Of a stretch of 64,000 bases of DNA, positions 36,186 to 45,381 are shown piece by piece. This DNA is from an uncultured Prevotellaceae bacterium (lineage in GTDB: Bacteria; Bacteroidota; Bacteroidia; Bacteroidales; Muribaculaceae). The first letter of the stretch is position 1. Every line of letters begins with the position of its first letter. A model generated the notes under the pieces. The model searched no databases. It was not told the DNA's origin and saw only the letters and a list, made by a program, of their open reading frames with translations. Position numbers and translations under genes: made by a program. The DNA lies in assembly GCA_900318865.1 (NCBI GenBank), contig ONMF01000005.1, positions 62,001-126,000 on the forward strand, written 5' to 3'.

Positions 36186-36323
36186 ATATAAGACGTTTGT
36201 TTTAGTGTCTAAATCGACAATATCGGGCAAAATTACGCTTTTTTTTCAAACCTTTACACTAAAAATCATTAAAACATTGCATTTTAACCATTATTTAAGC
36301 GATTTGGACACCATTCACCCCCC

Positions 36324-36361
36324 AAAAAAGCGCCCGGCGGGTTTCACAACAAGCCGGGCGC
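36324..36361 (-). terminator. Terminator of recA
   Basis: On the minus strand GCGCCCGGC (36361-36353) pairs with GCCGGGCGC (36338-36330), then TTTTTTGGG. Confidence 0.85.
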
Positions 36362-36388
36362 ATCGGTCACGATTGATTTCTCGATTCT

Positions 36389-37423
36389 TCAGTGTGTGTT
36401 TATCATGGCATTTTTTATCTTTTCTTCGATTTCTGTCGCCAGTTCCGGATTGTCGGTCATCACCAGCTTGGCGTTCTCACGGCCTTGCGCCAGGCGGCTC
36501 TCGCCATAGGAAAACCAGGAACCGCTTTTCTTGATGATGCCATACTGCACGCCCAGGTCCACCAATTCGCCGGCACGGCTGATGCCCTGGCCGAACATGA
36601 TGTCGAACTCGGCTTTGCGGAACGGAGGCGCCACCTTGTTCTTCACCACCTTCACGCGAGTGAGGTTGCCCTGCACACGCTCGCCGTCCTTGATGGCACC
36701 CAGCCGGCGGATGTCGAGGCGGACGCTGGAGTAGAATTTCAGGGCGTTGCCACCGGTGGTGGTCTCAGGGTTGCCGAACATCACGCCCAGCTTCTCACGC
36801 AGCTGGTTGATGAAGATGCAGCAGGTGTTGGTCTTGCTGATGGTGGCGGTGAGTTTGCGCAGGGCCTGCGACATGAGCCGGGCCTGCAGCCCCATCTGGC
36901 TGTCGCCCATCTCACCCTCAATCTCGGCCTTGGGGGTCAAGGCGGCCACGCTGTCAATCACTATCACATCGATGGCCGCCGAGCGAATCAGCTGGTCGGC
37001 AATCTCCAGGGCCTGCTCGCCATTGTCGGGCTGGGCAAGCCACAGGTTGTCCACATCCACACCCAGCGCTTGCGCGTAATAGCGGTCGAAGGCATGCTCG
37101 GCATCGATGATGGCGGCAATGCCGCCCTGCCGCTGCGCCTCGGCGATGGCATGGATGGCCAGCGTGGTCTTGCCGCTCGACTCGGGGCCGAAAATCTCCA
37201 CAATGCGCCCGCGGGGATAGCCACCCACGCCCAGCGCCATGTCCAGCCCGATGGAGCCTGTGGGAATCACACTCACATCGGTCACCGATTCATCACCCAT
37301 CCGCATGATGGCACAGTGCCCGAAAGCTTTTTCAATTTTCTCCACAGCGGTTTGCATCACTTTCAACTTCTCGGGAGCGATGGTCACGCCGGTCCGCTCG
37401 ATTGTACTTGTCATTGCTTCCAT
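36389..37423 (-). CDS. recA: Recombinase RecA
   Basis: Strand-exchange protein of homologous recombination and trigger of the SOS response. Walker [10 protein letters not shown] near residue 71, Walker [11 protein letters not shown] near 145, the L1 loop [20 protein letters not shown], the L2 region [29 protein letters not shown], and a normal length of 344 residues. Start uncertain between ATG 37423 and ATG 37414. An unusual long inverted repeat covers its promoter. Confidence 0.97.
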   Translation of the reverse strand: MEAMTSTIERTGVTIAPEKLKVMQTAVEKIEKAFGHCAIMRMGDESVTDVSVIPTGSIGLDMALGVGGYPRGRIVEIFGPESSGKTTLAIHAIAEAQRQGGIAAIIDAEHAFDRYYAQALGVDVDNLWLAQPDNGEQALEIADQLIRSAAIDVIVIDSVAALTPKAEIEGEMGDSQMGLQARLMSQALRKLTATISKTNTCCIFINQLREKLGVMFGNPETTTGGNALKFYSSVRLDIRRLGAIKDGERVQGNLTRVKVVKNKVAPPFRKAEFDIMFGQGISRAGELVDLGVQYGIIKKSGSWFSYGESRLAQGRENAKLVMTDNPELATEIEEKIKNAMINTH

Positions 37424-37473
37424 TTTATTTCGATTTTAATGATATTTGGCCGTGTTCTCTTTGGTTGACACTG

Positions 37474-37518
37474 CAAAATTATGGTTTGCGTGTGCCAATT
37501 TTTGGCACATGCAAACCA
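37474..37518 (-). promoter_or_regulatory. recA: recA promoter region with 17-bp inverted repeat
   Basis: -7 box TAATTTTG (37481-37474). Directly upstream, TGGTTTGCGTGTGCCAA (37482-37498) and TTGGCACATGCAAACCA (37502-37518) are inverted copies with one mismatch and a 3-base gap, covering about -10 to -47. It may be an SOS-type operator. It also lies 33 bases past the stop of the upstream gene and could act as its terminator. Confidence 0.6.
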
Positions 37519-37550
37519 ATAAACCTTAAATAAAACGAAGCCGGAAAAAT

Positions 37551-39254
37551 TCAGGGCTCAAAAAGTGCGTAATGGTCGGTCTCGACGGTGCGGCGGTAAT
37601 GGTGAGCGACCATGAAATCATGCACCGCTATCAGCTTGGCATTGCTGGCAAAAGTGGCATCGATGCCGGGACGGTCGATATTCTTGTAGGGACGGTCGTC
37701 CCAATAATCGCCATTGCGGTACTTCTGAACCAAAATCTTCGGCCGCCCACCTTGCAGATAACCGCGCAGCATGGGCTCATTGAGCAGTCCGGGCCATGAA
37801 TTGCCATGATAAGGCAGGGTTTCGGTCAGGTAGTTGAGCATGGGGGAATCGCCCCACACCATCAGGGTGTCGCCTGGACACACATGTCCGCGCAAGGCCT
37901 GCAGTCCGGCGTTGATGGCGGCGGCACGGGCGGGCTGGGTATGGATTGCAGCCACTTGCGGGGCATCGACCTCTCCGCTTTTGCCTATAAACGAGCCACC
38001 GTCGGTGAACGAGCCGCCCGCCAGCATGCGCGTCACAAATACCGCCATGAGCATCGGCAGCACCCACTTGCTCTCGGGTAACCGGCGTAGCCCCATCACA
38101 CCCAGCGGCGCGGCCACCAGCGCGATGAGGGTGCCTTGATTGTTGAACGTGTCGCTGCCCAGCGGGAACACCAGCAACATGAAAAGCCCCATCCAGACGA
38201 GCAGTTTGACCTCGGTGTCGTCCCAGGCTCGCAGCACCATCACACCGCCCGCCACACTCAAGCACCACAGCAAGTGCACCGGGAGGGTGCGCCAGATGAG
38301 CGCGAGGCATCCCAGGCCAAGCACCGTGGCAATCGCCCACAGCACAGCAGGCTTGTCGACCCGCCGCCGCGCCATGCGCCACAACCACAGCATGGCGCCA
38401 AACAGCAGCAGGCGCTTGCTCACGTCCACTATCAACAACGCCGGCACCTGAAGCAATGAACTGGTGGAATGCGACGCAGTGGCGTCGGCCACATTGAAAA
38501 TGCCGAACAACTGGGTCATATTGCGCACAAAGGGAGCACTATGCCCCAGCGGCACCTGCAGCGCCAGCACACCCAGCACGCCACACACCATGCCCGCGAT
38601 GAACGCCACGCAGCTCCACGCCGCCCTGCGGCGCGACAGCAGGCCATAACAGCAGGCTATCACCGGGAGGAGCACCATGCCGGCGGTGAGCACATTGGGG
38701 ATGCGTACAAACACGTTCATGCCGCACACGGCGCCGGCCAGTGTGCTCCACCACCATTTTCCCGTAGCAATGCCTCGCTTCAGCATCACAAAAGCCACCG
38801 CATAGAGCAATGCGGTGCACATGGCGTTACCCAGTGCGTAAGGCCGATTCACATAGCCCGCAATCACCAGGGCCAACCCCGTCAGCAACGCTCCGGCAGG
38901 CACATGCCGCCTAAGTAACAGCCAGCACACCCACGCCGCGCACACCATCACGGCCACCCCCGCCCAGCGCATGCCCAGCAGGCCGGCCCAGGGCATCAGC
39001 GCATGAACCGCTCCGCCCGCAAGGCCCGTGAGATAATACATGTAATTATACTCCACGGCATCGGGATGGCTGAAAACGTGGGCATAGAACGTCATGTAGA
39101 ACCCCTCGTCGGAGAAATCCAATCCGTAAAGGGCAAAAAACGCATGATACAGCGCCAGCACACCCAGCAGCACAGCCACCGAACGCGCAGGATGCTCCGA
39201 AGCCCAACGCCGCGCCACGCCGGCCAGCAGGCTTATTGACTTCACAGCCCTCAT
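37551..39254 (-). CDS. Multi-pass membrane protein, GT-C glycosyltransferase-like
   Basis: 567 residues with about ten to twelve hydrophobic helices and a soluble C-terminal part of about 150 residues. After the first helix it has LDFSDEGFYMTFYAH, like the acidic first-loop motif of GT-C enzymes (PMT/ArnT type), which use lipid-linked sugars. The C-terminus has CPGDTLMVWGDSPMLNYLTE. Substrate unknown. Its ATG overlaps the TAA of the capA-like gene by one base, so the two are coupled, suggesting a shared role at the cell surface. Confidence 0.7.
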   Translation of the reverse strand: MRAVKSISLLAGVARRWASEHPARSVAVLLGVLALYHAFFALYGLDFSDEGFYMTFYAHVFSHPDAVEYNYMYYLTGLAGGAVHALMPWAGLLGMRWAGVAVMVCAAWVCWLLLRRHVPAGALLTGLALVIAGYVNRPYALGNAMCTALLYAVAFVMLKRGIATGKWWWSTLAGAVCGMNVFVRIPNVLTAGMVLLPVIACCYGLLSRRRAAWSCVAFIAGMVCGVLGVLALQVPLGHSAPFVRNMTQLFGIFNVADATASHSTSSLLQVPALLIVDVSKRLLLFGAMLWLWRMARRRVDKPAVLWAIATVLGLGCLALIWRTLPVHLLWCLSVAGGVMVLRAWDDTEVKLLVWMGLFMLLVFPLGSDTFNNQGTLIALVAAPLGVMGLRRLPESKWVLPMLMAVFVTRMLAGGSFTDGGSFIGKSGEVDAPQVAAIHTQPARAAAINAGLQALRGHVCPGDTLMVWGDSPMLNYLTETLPYHGNSWPGLLNEPMLRGYLQGGRPKILVQKYRNGDYWDDRPYKNIDRPGIDATFASNAKLIAVHDFMVAHHYRRTVETDHYALFEP

Positions 39255-40321
39255 TATTTTTCTTGGGGTACGTTTTTGTTGCGGCTCAGCACCAGGTCGT
39301 GGGCGCGCTGCATGAATCGGTTGTATTCATTGCGGCTGTCGGGCCGCACCAGGTCGTCGCGGCCCTCGGGTATGAGCACATAGTTCTCACCGCGATACGA
39401 CGGCTTTTGAACAAAGAACAGTTTGTAACGGGCGCCGTGCACCAGCGGCTTGTCGCCACGCATCGACACGCTCACCTTCACCATGGCCCCGCCACGGCTG
39501 TCGATGTCGCGCTGATTACTGATGAAATTGCCCAGGCTGTAGACCAGCAGCACATCTTTGCCCCACTTGTTGCTGTAACGCATCTCCATGGGTTCCACCA
39601 CATGCGGATGGCCGCCTATGATGAGGTCCACCCCCTGCTCCTCAATCAGCCAGTCGGCCAGTGTGCGCTGGCTTTCCACGGGCTGCAACTGGTACTCAAT
39701 GCCCCAGTGCAGGCACACGCACAACACCTGTGCGCCGGCATGGCGGGCGGTGGCTATATCGGCGGCGATGCGGGCACGGTCAATCAGGTCAACCACCACA
39801 TTGCCGGTCACGGGAATGCCATTGGTTCCATAGGTATAGCACAGAAATGCGAACTTGATACCCTTCAGGTTCACCAGCATGGGCACTTGCTGCCGGCGAG
39901 CCTCCTGGCTCACATAAGTTCCCAAATGAGGCATGCCCAGCGAGTCGAGCACATGAATGGTGCGCTCCGCGCCCTGATGCCGGCGGTCCATGCAGTGATT
40001 GTTGGCCGTGAGCAACAAATCGAAGCCCGACTTTTGCAGCTGCACGGCATACTCATCGGGGGCGCTGAAAGCCGGATAACCGCTGTAAGGACGGCCGCCA
40101 AGGGGGCACTCCAGGTTGGCGACAGCATAGTCGGCCCACCGGATATCGTCCTCGATATGGGTGAAGCAACGGCTGTAGTCATAGTGCCCGCCCGACGTCA
40201 GGGCGGCAGTGATTTGAGGGGTGTGCTGCATGGCATCACCCACAAACGTCAAGTTCACGGCATCATTGCTCTGCAGCAGCGACAGCCACGACAGCAGCAT
40301 GATGGATAAGATTTGGCTCAT
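39254..40321 (-). CDS. CapA-family metallophosphatase-like protein
   Basis: 355 residues, a short hydrophobic start (MSQILSIMLLSWLSLLQS), then the PGA_cap/CapA fold: FVGDAMQHTPQ (metal Asp), NLECPLGG, LLTANNHCMDR, HWGIEYQ and GGHPHVVEPMEM. Relatives take part in poly-gamma-glutamate capsule export or act as phosphatases or peptidases in the periplasm; which applies here is open. It lies between a phosphodiesterase (87-base gap) and the GT-C-like gene (1-base overlap). Confidence 0.88.
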   Translation of the reverse strand: MSQILSIMLLSWLSLLQSNDAVNLTFVGDAMQHTPQITAALTSGGHYDYSRCFTHIEDDIRWADYAVANLECPLGGRPYSGYPAFSAPDEYAVQLQKSGFDLLLTANNHCMDRRHQGAERTIHVLDSLGMPHLGTYVSQEARRQQVPMLVNLKGIKFAFLCYTYGTNGIPVTGNVVVDLIDRARIAADIATARHAGAQVLCVCLHWGIEYQLQPVESQRTLADWLIEEQGVDLIIGGHPHVVEPMEMRYSNKWGKDVLLVYSLGNFISNQRDIDSRGGAMVKVSVSMRGDKPLVHGARYKLFFVQKPSYRGENYVLIPEGRDDLVRPDSRNEYNRFMQRAHDLVLSRNKNVPQEK

Positions 40322-40408
40322 GGTCTATCTGTAAGATGATGTGCCGCAAAGGTAGGCATTTTTATTGGTTTATCCCAATTCTCGGCACACAATCGCATGG
40401 AAGCCACG

Positions 40409-41608
40409 TCAGCGCAGCAAGTCCTGCACCTCGGCAAGCGAGCCGTCGTTGGGGCTGGGCTCCACACCCAGCAGGTGCGCCAGCAACGGATACACGCACA
40501 CATTGCGAAAATACTGCTCGCGCACATAGCCCTGCTTGAAATCGGGGCCCACAGCCCTGAAGGCCACCAGCATGTCGCTGCATGTGTGGTCAAAGCCGTG
40601 CGAGCCTTGAATCGTGGGCGCTTTCTCGCCGAAGGTCCAGCCCACATCGGGCAGCACCACCACATCGGCGGTGTTCTCATGGGTGCCGTAGTGCAGATAA
40701 GACGGCAGTTCGCCACGTTTCCACGCGCGAAGGTGAGGCACATCTTGCAGCGCGCGCACAATATCGTCGATATATTTGGGCTTGCGTGCGGTAATCAGAG
40801 CGGGATAATCGCCGTCGATTCGCTCCACCCACTCGTCTTTCAGGTAATAACTGGGGCGAATCAAGCGGTAGCGGCTCAGCCATGTCATCCCGTGGTCGCC
40901 CGTGACAATAAGATTGACTTGGGTGCCGTGGGGCAAGGACTGGATGCGATGCCACAAGCCAGAAAGCAAGGAGTCGAGATGCTCCACCGAGCGCCGCGTG
41001 GCCATCGTCACCGGGCCGTTGTTGTGGCCGGCGTGGTCGGGCTCCTCAAAATAGGCCATCACCAGGTGTGGACGCTCGGCCTCAGGCAGGCTCAGCAGGC
41101 GCACCACCTCGTTCACACGCTCGTCGAAAGTGAGCAGAGGCTTGGTCTGATAGTTTTTCCAGTAGTTGGCGTAGCCGCCCTTGATGGGCACGTCGCTGCC
41201 CACCCAGTACACGGTGGCGGTAATCACCCCCTGACGGCGCGCGGTGAGCCAGATGGGGTCGCCCCCATAGTATTGCGGGTCGCTGCGGGTCTCGCTCTTG
41301 CTCAGCGAGTAGATCTTGCCGGTCGAACGGATTTTGAATTTGTTGGCCAGGATGCCGTGGTGGTCGGGATAGAGGCCGGTGGCCAGCGTGTAATGGTTGG
41401 GGAATGTCTTTGACGGGAACGACGGCATCATCACGGCCTTGACACCGTGCTTCACAAAGTACTGCTCAAGGAACGGGGTGTCGAAAGCCTCGGGATAGTC
41501 CCACCTGAATCCGTCGAGCGACACAATCACGGTGTAGTGGTCGCTACCGGCAGCCATGGCCGCCACAGCGACTATCAGGGAGAGAAAAAAGGTGTAGAAA
41601 CGCATCAT
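40409..41608 (-). CDS. Secreted nucleotide pyrophosphatase/phosphodiesterase family protein
   Basis: Alkaline-phosphatase superfamily enzyme of the NPP type, which cleaves phosphodiester or pyrophosphate bonds outside the inner membrane. Signal peptide MMRFYTFFLSLIVAVAAMAA. Metal Asp in VIVSLDGFRWDY, nucleophile Thr in SKTFPNHYTLATGLYP, metal sites in YFEEPDHAGHNNG and VTGDHGM, and HGFDHTCSDM late. About 400 residues. Starts at 41608 or 41605 are both possible; the frame's earlier ATG at 41632 would place extra polar residues before the signal peptide. Confidence 0.88.
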   Translation of the reverse strand: MMRFYTFFLSLIVAVAAMAAGSDHYTVIVSLDGFRWDYPEAFDTPFLEQYFVKHGVKAVMMPSFPSKTFPNHYTLATGLYPDHHGILANKFKIRSTGKIYSLSKSETRSDPQYYGGDPIWLTARRQGVITATVYWVGSDVPIKGGYANYWKNYQTKPLLTFDERVNEVVRLLSLPEAERPHLVMAYFEEPDHAGHNNGPVTMATRRSVEHLDSLLSGLWHRIQSLPHGTQVNLIVTGDHGMTWLSRYRLIRPSYYLKDEWVERIDGDYPALITARKPKYIDDIVRALQDVPHLRAWKRGELPSYLHYGTHENTADVVVLPDVGWTFGEKAPTIQGSHGFDHTCSDMLVAFRAVGPDFKQGYVREQYFRNVCVYPLLAHLLGVEPSPNDGSLAEVQDLLR

Positions 41609-41666
41609 TCGAAAGTATTTATAATCATTCAAGCCCTGGGGGCATCATCTTGGCATGTTTCAGGTT

Positions 41667-41699
41667 AAAAAACTCGCCCGGTGGGGTTCCGGGCGAGTT
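41667..41699 (-). terminator. Terminator of the TonB receptor gene
   Basis: AACTCGCCCGG (41671-41681) with CCGGGCGAGTT (41689-41699), 7-base loop; a run of T follows on the minus strand. Confidence 0.85.
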
Positions 41700-41715
41700 T
41701 TCTATCGGGTTGTTA

Positions 41716-44700
41716 TCAGAAAACCACTTTCACACCCAGCTGGGCATGCCAGCGGCTGGCGATGTTGGCCTTGTTGGGCTCGGTGTAACCGTTCCAGCGG
41801 TATACGGGGGTGTACACGCCATTGGCGGTGCTCTTCTTCATGGAGTTGACCGTGAGCGGCGTCACGTTGTAGGTTCCGCCCCAGCTGGCACCCCACTTCT
41901 TATTGAGCATGTTGGCAAAGTTCAGCACATCGAAAGTAATCATCACTTTGCTGCCGCGCTCTTTCAGGAAGAAGATGCTCTGGGCCAGGTGCAGGTCAAT
42001 CTGATGCTCAAAGGGAGCCAGGTTGCTGTTGCGAGGAGCATACTGGCCGCGATGGTTCTTGGCATAGCTGTCGCCGGCAATGAAAGCCTCCAGCAGCTCG
42101 CGCTGGGCGGCAGCGCTCTGCGTCACCACGGTCTGGCCGTCGACCTTACCGGTAACATCCACAAACTCCATCAGGCCCACCTCTTCTTTGGTGGGGATAT
42201 ACATCAGCGAGTTGCCACGGTAGCCGTCACCATTGAAATCGGCGCTCTCATTATAGGTGAGGCTGTAGCGCTGGCCGCTGTAGCCGTTGTAGGTAACGGC
42301 GATGTTGGTCTGCAGCCATCCGTTGGCATATTTGGGGGTGGTATAGCCGGCTGTCACCAGGATGCGGTGAGGCTGGTCGAATGTCGAATAACTCAACTCC
42401 GGACGGTTGCTGTCGATGGCATAGTTGTACTTCCAGTTCGAGTAGGCCACACTGCTGGTGCCATCGTTCACCGACTTGGAGTGACCAAAGGTGTAGCTGG
42501 CAAGCAGGTCAAGGCCGAAATCGAAGTTCTTCTCCAACGTGGCGCTCAAGTTGTAGGAGTAGCCCTTGTCGGTGTTGCGGGTCTCAATGATGGAGTAATA
42601 CTTGTTGTCCACGCTGTAGAACGGGGCGGCCGATGCTTCACTGCCGGCCACGGCATACACGTTCTGGTCGCCGTAGAGAGCCAGGTTCTGGAAGAACACT
42701 TGGTTATACGTCTTGCTGTAAAGGGCCTCCAGGGTGAACTTCACATCGCCGGGCAGGCGCTGCTCAAGCGCCAGGTTGGCACGAAGCACCTGCGGATAGC
42801 GGAAACTCTTACGCACGGTCACGATGTCGGGGCGGAAGGCCGAACCCTTCGACAGATAGTCCACCAGCTCCTGGGTGTTGCCGGTCACGGCGGGAATGTC
42901 GGCGGCATTGTTGATGGTGGTGCCGATGATTTCCACACCGGTGTTGCTGAACTCGTTGCTCAGCCACACAAAGGGAACACGACCGGTGAACAGGCCCACG
43001 CCACCGCGAATCAAGGTCTTGTGGCTGTCGTTGGTGAACCAGCGGAAACCGAAACGCGGCGACAACATCACCTTGGTGCTGGGCATTTCGCCCACGCGTG
43101 AATCGATGCGGCGGGCGCCGGCACCCTGGGTCACTTGATAAGCATACTGGTTGAAGGCCACATTGGCCGTGGGATTGGTGAACATCACAGGCAGGTCAAG
43201 GCGAAGGCCATAGGTGAGCTGCAGGTTGTTGGTCACCTCGAACTTATCCTGGGCGTACAGGCCAAACTGGCCGGCCTTAATCACCGGGGTCCACAGCAGG
43301 TTGCCCTCGGTAATCGACGGGTCGGTGCAGCGGAACACGAACTGGTTGGGCTGGTCGTTCATGAAGGCGTCGAGGCTGTTGTAGACCCACTCGCCGGTAA
43401 CGGCCTGGATGAACAAATTGCGCATCTTGTAAATTTCGTTGTGCGTGCCCACCGTGAAGGTGTGGCGGCCACGATAGAACGACAGGTTGTCCTCAAACGA
43501 GTAGATGTCCTGGTCCAGGCTGTTGGCGCCCGACGAGTATTCCGTGCCGATGTTCACGGCGATGTTCTGACGGCTGTTGTCCTCGGTGCCCACATTCTTG
43601 ATCCAGAACAGCGGGCCCTGATAAGGCACGTCGCGGTGGTCGCGCACGCGGGTGTAGCTGGCGCGAAGCTCGTTGTAAGCGCTCTTGCCGAAGTTGCTGT
43701 TCAGCTCGGCCACAAACGAATTGGTCACGTTGTTGAACCGGTAGCTGGAGTTGTTGAAATAGTAGCTGGTGTAGCCGGCGCTCCACTTGTCGTCGTAGCT
43801 GTCACCGTGCTGGTAGCGAAGAGCCAGCTTGTTGTTGTCGTTGATGTTCCAGTCCAGGCGGGCCAGCAGGTCGAGCGAGTTGCGGTCCACGTTGCGGCGG
43901 CCATAGGCTTCGCTAATGCCGGTAATGGCTTTGTACTTGTCGGCAATGGCTTGCGCCGTGGCCTCACTCAGGTAGTTTTTACTGTAGCCGGGATAGTAAC
44001 TGGCGGGATAGCTCTCGTTGTGATTCTCCACGTTCACAAAGAAGAAGAGCTTGTCCTTCACGATGGGGCCGCTGATGTTACCGCCGATGGTGGTATAGTG
44101 CTGCTTGGTGAGCTTGTCCTTGGCATAATCGTTCACAGCATTGTAGCGACCGTAGAAATTCTGATTATTATAATAGGTGAAGAATGTGGCGTGGAAATCG
44201 TTCGTTCCCTGCTTGGTCACGGCGTTGATACCACCGCCTGTGAATCCGCTCTGCCGCACGTCGAATGGCGCCACCACCACTTGAATCTCCTGGATGGCAT
44301 CCATGGAGATGGGGTTGGCCGAGGCCTGACCGCCATTGGTGCCACTGCTTGCCAGGCCGAACACGTCGTTGCTCACCGTACCGTCAATCTGGAAACTGTT
44401 GTAACGGTTGTTGGTTCCGGCAAACGAGATACCACCAATCTTCGAGCGGTTGGCCATGGGCATGTTTTTCACCACATCGTAGATGTTACGGTCGATGGTG
44501 GCCACATTGGCAATTTTGGCCGCTGAGAAGTTGCGCGAAGCACCGGCTTGCTGCTGCCCCGCGACACCCGAAACCACCACCTCCGACAGTTCGTTGGCCA
44601 TCGGGCTGAGGTGAACGCTCAGGTTGTAGGTGTTACCCAGTTGCAGCACAACTCCTTCCACACGGCGCAGCTGGTAACCCACATAGGTCACTTCCACCTC

Positions 44701-44934
44701 GTAGGGGCCGCCTGTGCGAAGGCCTTGCATGTAGGCCCGGCCGTCAAGGTTCGACACTGCGTTGTACTTCGAGCCCGAGGGCTTGTGGATGGCTTTCACC
44801 GTGGCGCCAATCAGCGGCTCATCGGCATCGTCGGTCACAAGCACCTGTATCGACGACGTGGTCACCTGGCCCGTCACGCCGAATGCCATCGAAAGCATCA
44901 CAGTCAATGCAAAAAATTTAATCCATTTTACCAT
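41716..44934 (-). CDS. TonB-dependent outer-membrane receptor, Oar-like
   Basis: 1072-residue gated barrel for uptake of a bulky ligand. Signal peptide MVKWIKFFALTVMLSMAFGVTG. A carboxypeptidase-regulatory-like domain (about 25-115; GATVKAI, TYVGYQL) is followed by the plug (about 130-240; KNMPMANRSKIGGISFAG, SMDAIQEIQVVVAPFDVRQS) and a long barrel ending GVKVVF with a terminal Phe. No SusD gene adjoins it and no SusC hallmark is obvious, so it fits the Oar group of adhesion or peptide-related receptors rather than a glycan utilisation pair. It has its own promoter, a long leader and its own terminator. Confidence 0.9.
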   Translation of the reverse strand: MVKWIKFFALTVMLSMAFGVTGQVTTSSIQVLVTDDADEPLIGATVKAIHKPSGSKYNAVSNLDGRAYMQGLRTGGPYEVEVTYVGYQLRRVEGVVLQLGNTYNLSVHLSPMANELSEVVVSGVAGQQQAGASRNFSAAKIANVATIDRNIYDVVKNMPMANRSKIGGISFAGTNNRYNSFQIDGTVSNDVFGLASSGTNGGQASANPISMDAIQEIQVVVAPFDVRQSGFTGGGINAVTKQGTNDFHATFFTYYNNQNFYGRYNAVNDYAKDKLTKQHYTTIGGNISGPIVKDKLFFFVNVENHNESYPASYYPGYSKNYLSEATAQAIADKYKAITGISEAYGRRNVDRNSLDLLARLDWNINDNNKLALRYQHGDSYDDKWSAGYTSYYFNNSSYRFNNVTNSFVAELNSNFGKSAYNELRASYTRVRDHRDVPYQGPLFWIKNVGTEDNSRQNIAVNIGTEYSSGANSLDQDIYSFEDNLSFYRGRHTFTVGTHNEIYKMRNLFIQAVTGEWVYNSLDAFMNDQPNQFVFRCTDPSITEGNLLWTPVIKAGQFGLYAQDKFEVTNNLQLTYGLRLDLPVMFTNPTANVAFNQYAYQVTQGAGARRIDSRVGEMPSTKVMLSPRFGFRWFTNDSHKTLIRGGVGLFTGRVPFVWLSNEFSNTGVEIIGTTINNAADIPAVTGNTQELVDYLSKGSAFRPDIVTVRKSFRYPQVLRANLALEQRLPGDVKFTLEALYSKTYNQVFFQNLALYGDQNVYAVAGSEASAAPFYSVDNKYYSIIETRNTDKGYSYNLSATLEKNFDFGLDLLASYTFGHSKSVNDGTSSVAYSNWKYNYAIDSNRPELSYSTFDQPHRILVTAGYTTPKYANGWLQTNIAVTYNGYSGQRYSLTYNESADFNGDGYRGNSLMYIPTKEEVGLMEFVDVTGKVDGQTVVTQSAAAQRELLEAFIAGDSYAKNHRGQYAPRNSNLAPFEHQIDLHLAQSIFFLKERGSKVMITFDVLNFANMLNKKWGASWGGTYNVTPLTVNSMKKSTANGVYTPVYRWNGYTEPNKANIASRWHAQLGVKVVF

Positions 44935-45016
44935 AATCTGAAACTTTGTTTAGTAATTAAACACTATATTATAAACCATTCATTATCAGCTGGCAGCCCC
45001 GCCCCAATTAAAGCAC

Positions 45017-45057
45017 ATGCGCTGCATTGGTGCCTAAGGGCAACTAATGCAGCGCAT
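45017..45057 (-). promoter_or_regulatory. Hairpin in the 5' leader of the TonB receptor
   Basis: ATGCGCTGCATT (45017-45028) and AATGCAGCGCAT (45046-45057) pair perfectly, and the loop can extend the stem (GTTGCC with GGTGCC, one mismatch). It lies in a leader of about 250 bases, 83 bases before the start codon. No known riboswitch motif was recognised. The rest of 44935-45381 holds the two divergent promoters. Confidence 0.55.
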
Positions 45058-45188
45058 TGCAGTTTCTTATGCCTTGAATAAAAAAGCGGGGCTAATCTAT
45101 GCTTCACACGGAAGGCCGCACGAAGCAACGGAAATTCTATGTTAGGCAATCGCATGATGTAAAATTGCTTTCATTGATATTTCAAGTG

Positions 45189-45220
45189 CAAAATTACAAT
45201 TTTTTTCCATCAGAGGCAAA
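45189..45220 (-). promoter_or_regulatory. Promoter of the TonB receptor
   Basis: TTTG (45220-45217), 20 bases, TAATTTTG (45196-45189): a full match to the Bacteroidetes consensus. Confidence 0.75.
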
Positions 45221-45328
45221 CCTGCATACTGCCTTTTAACGGTTTTAACTTTCATTCCTTAAAATTGCTAATGAGGACATCGGCACGCTGCCGCACATCA
45301 CCGTTTTTTCAAAAAATGGACCATTATC

Positions 45329-45360
45329 TTGCATGATTACTCTTTTTTGTGTTAATTTTG
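45329..45360 (+). promoter_or_regulatory. Promoter of the glycosyltransferase-ruvC operon
   Basis: TTG (45329-45331), 21 bases, TAATTTTG (45353-45360), 22 bases before ATG 45382. It excludes an earlier start at 45349. Confidence 0.7.
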
Positions 45361-45381
45361 CATCTACAAACTCCTGACACG

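Noticed and set aside
41716..44934. SusC of a SusC/SusD glycan utilisation pair
   Set aside because: No SusD gene follows; the gene ends in a terminator, and the next gene is a phosphodiesterase.
44964..45155. 63-codon frame within the TonB receptor leader
   Set aside because: It reads through the 12-bp hairpin and ends in random sequence; the leader is better seen as RNA structure, though a short upstream peptide cannot be excluded.
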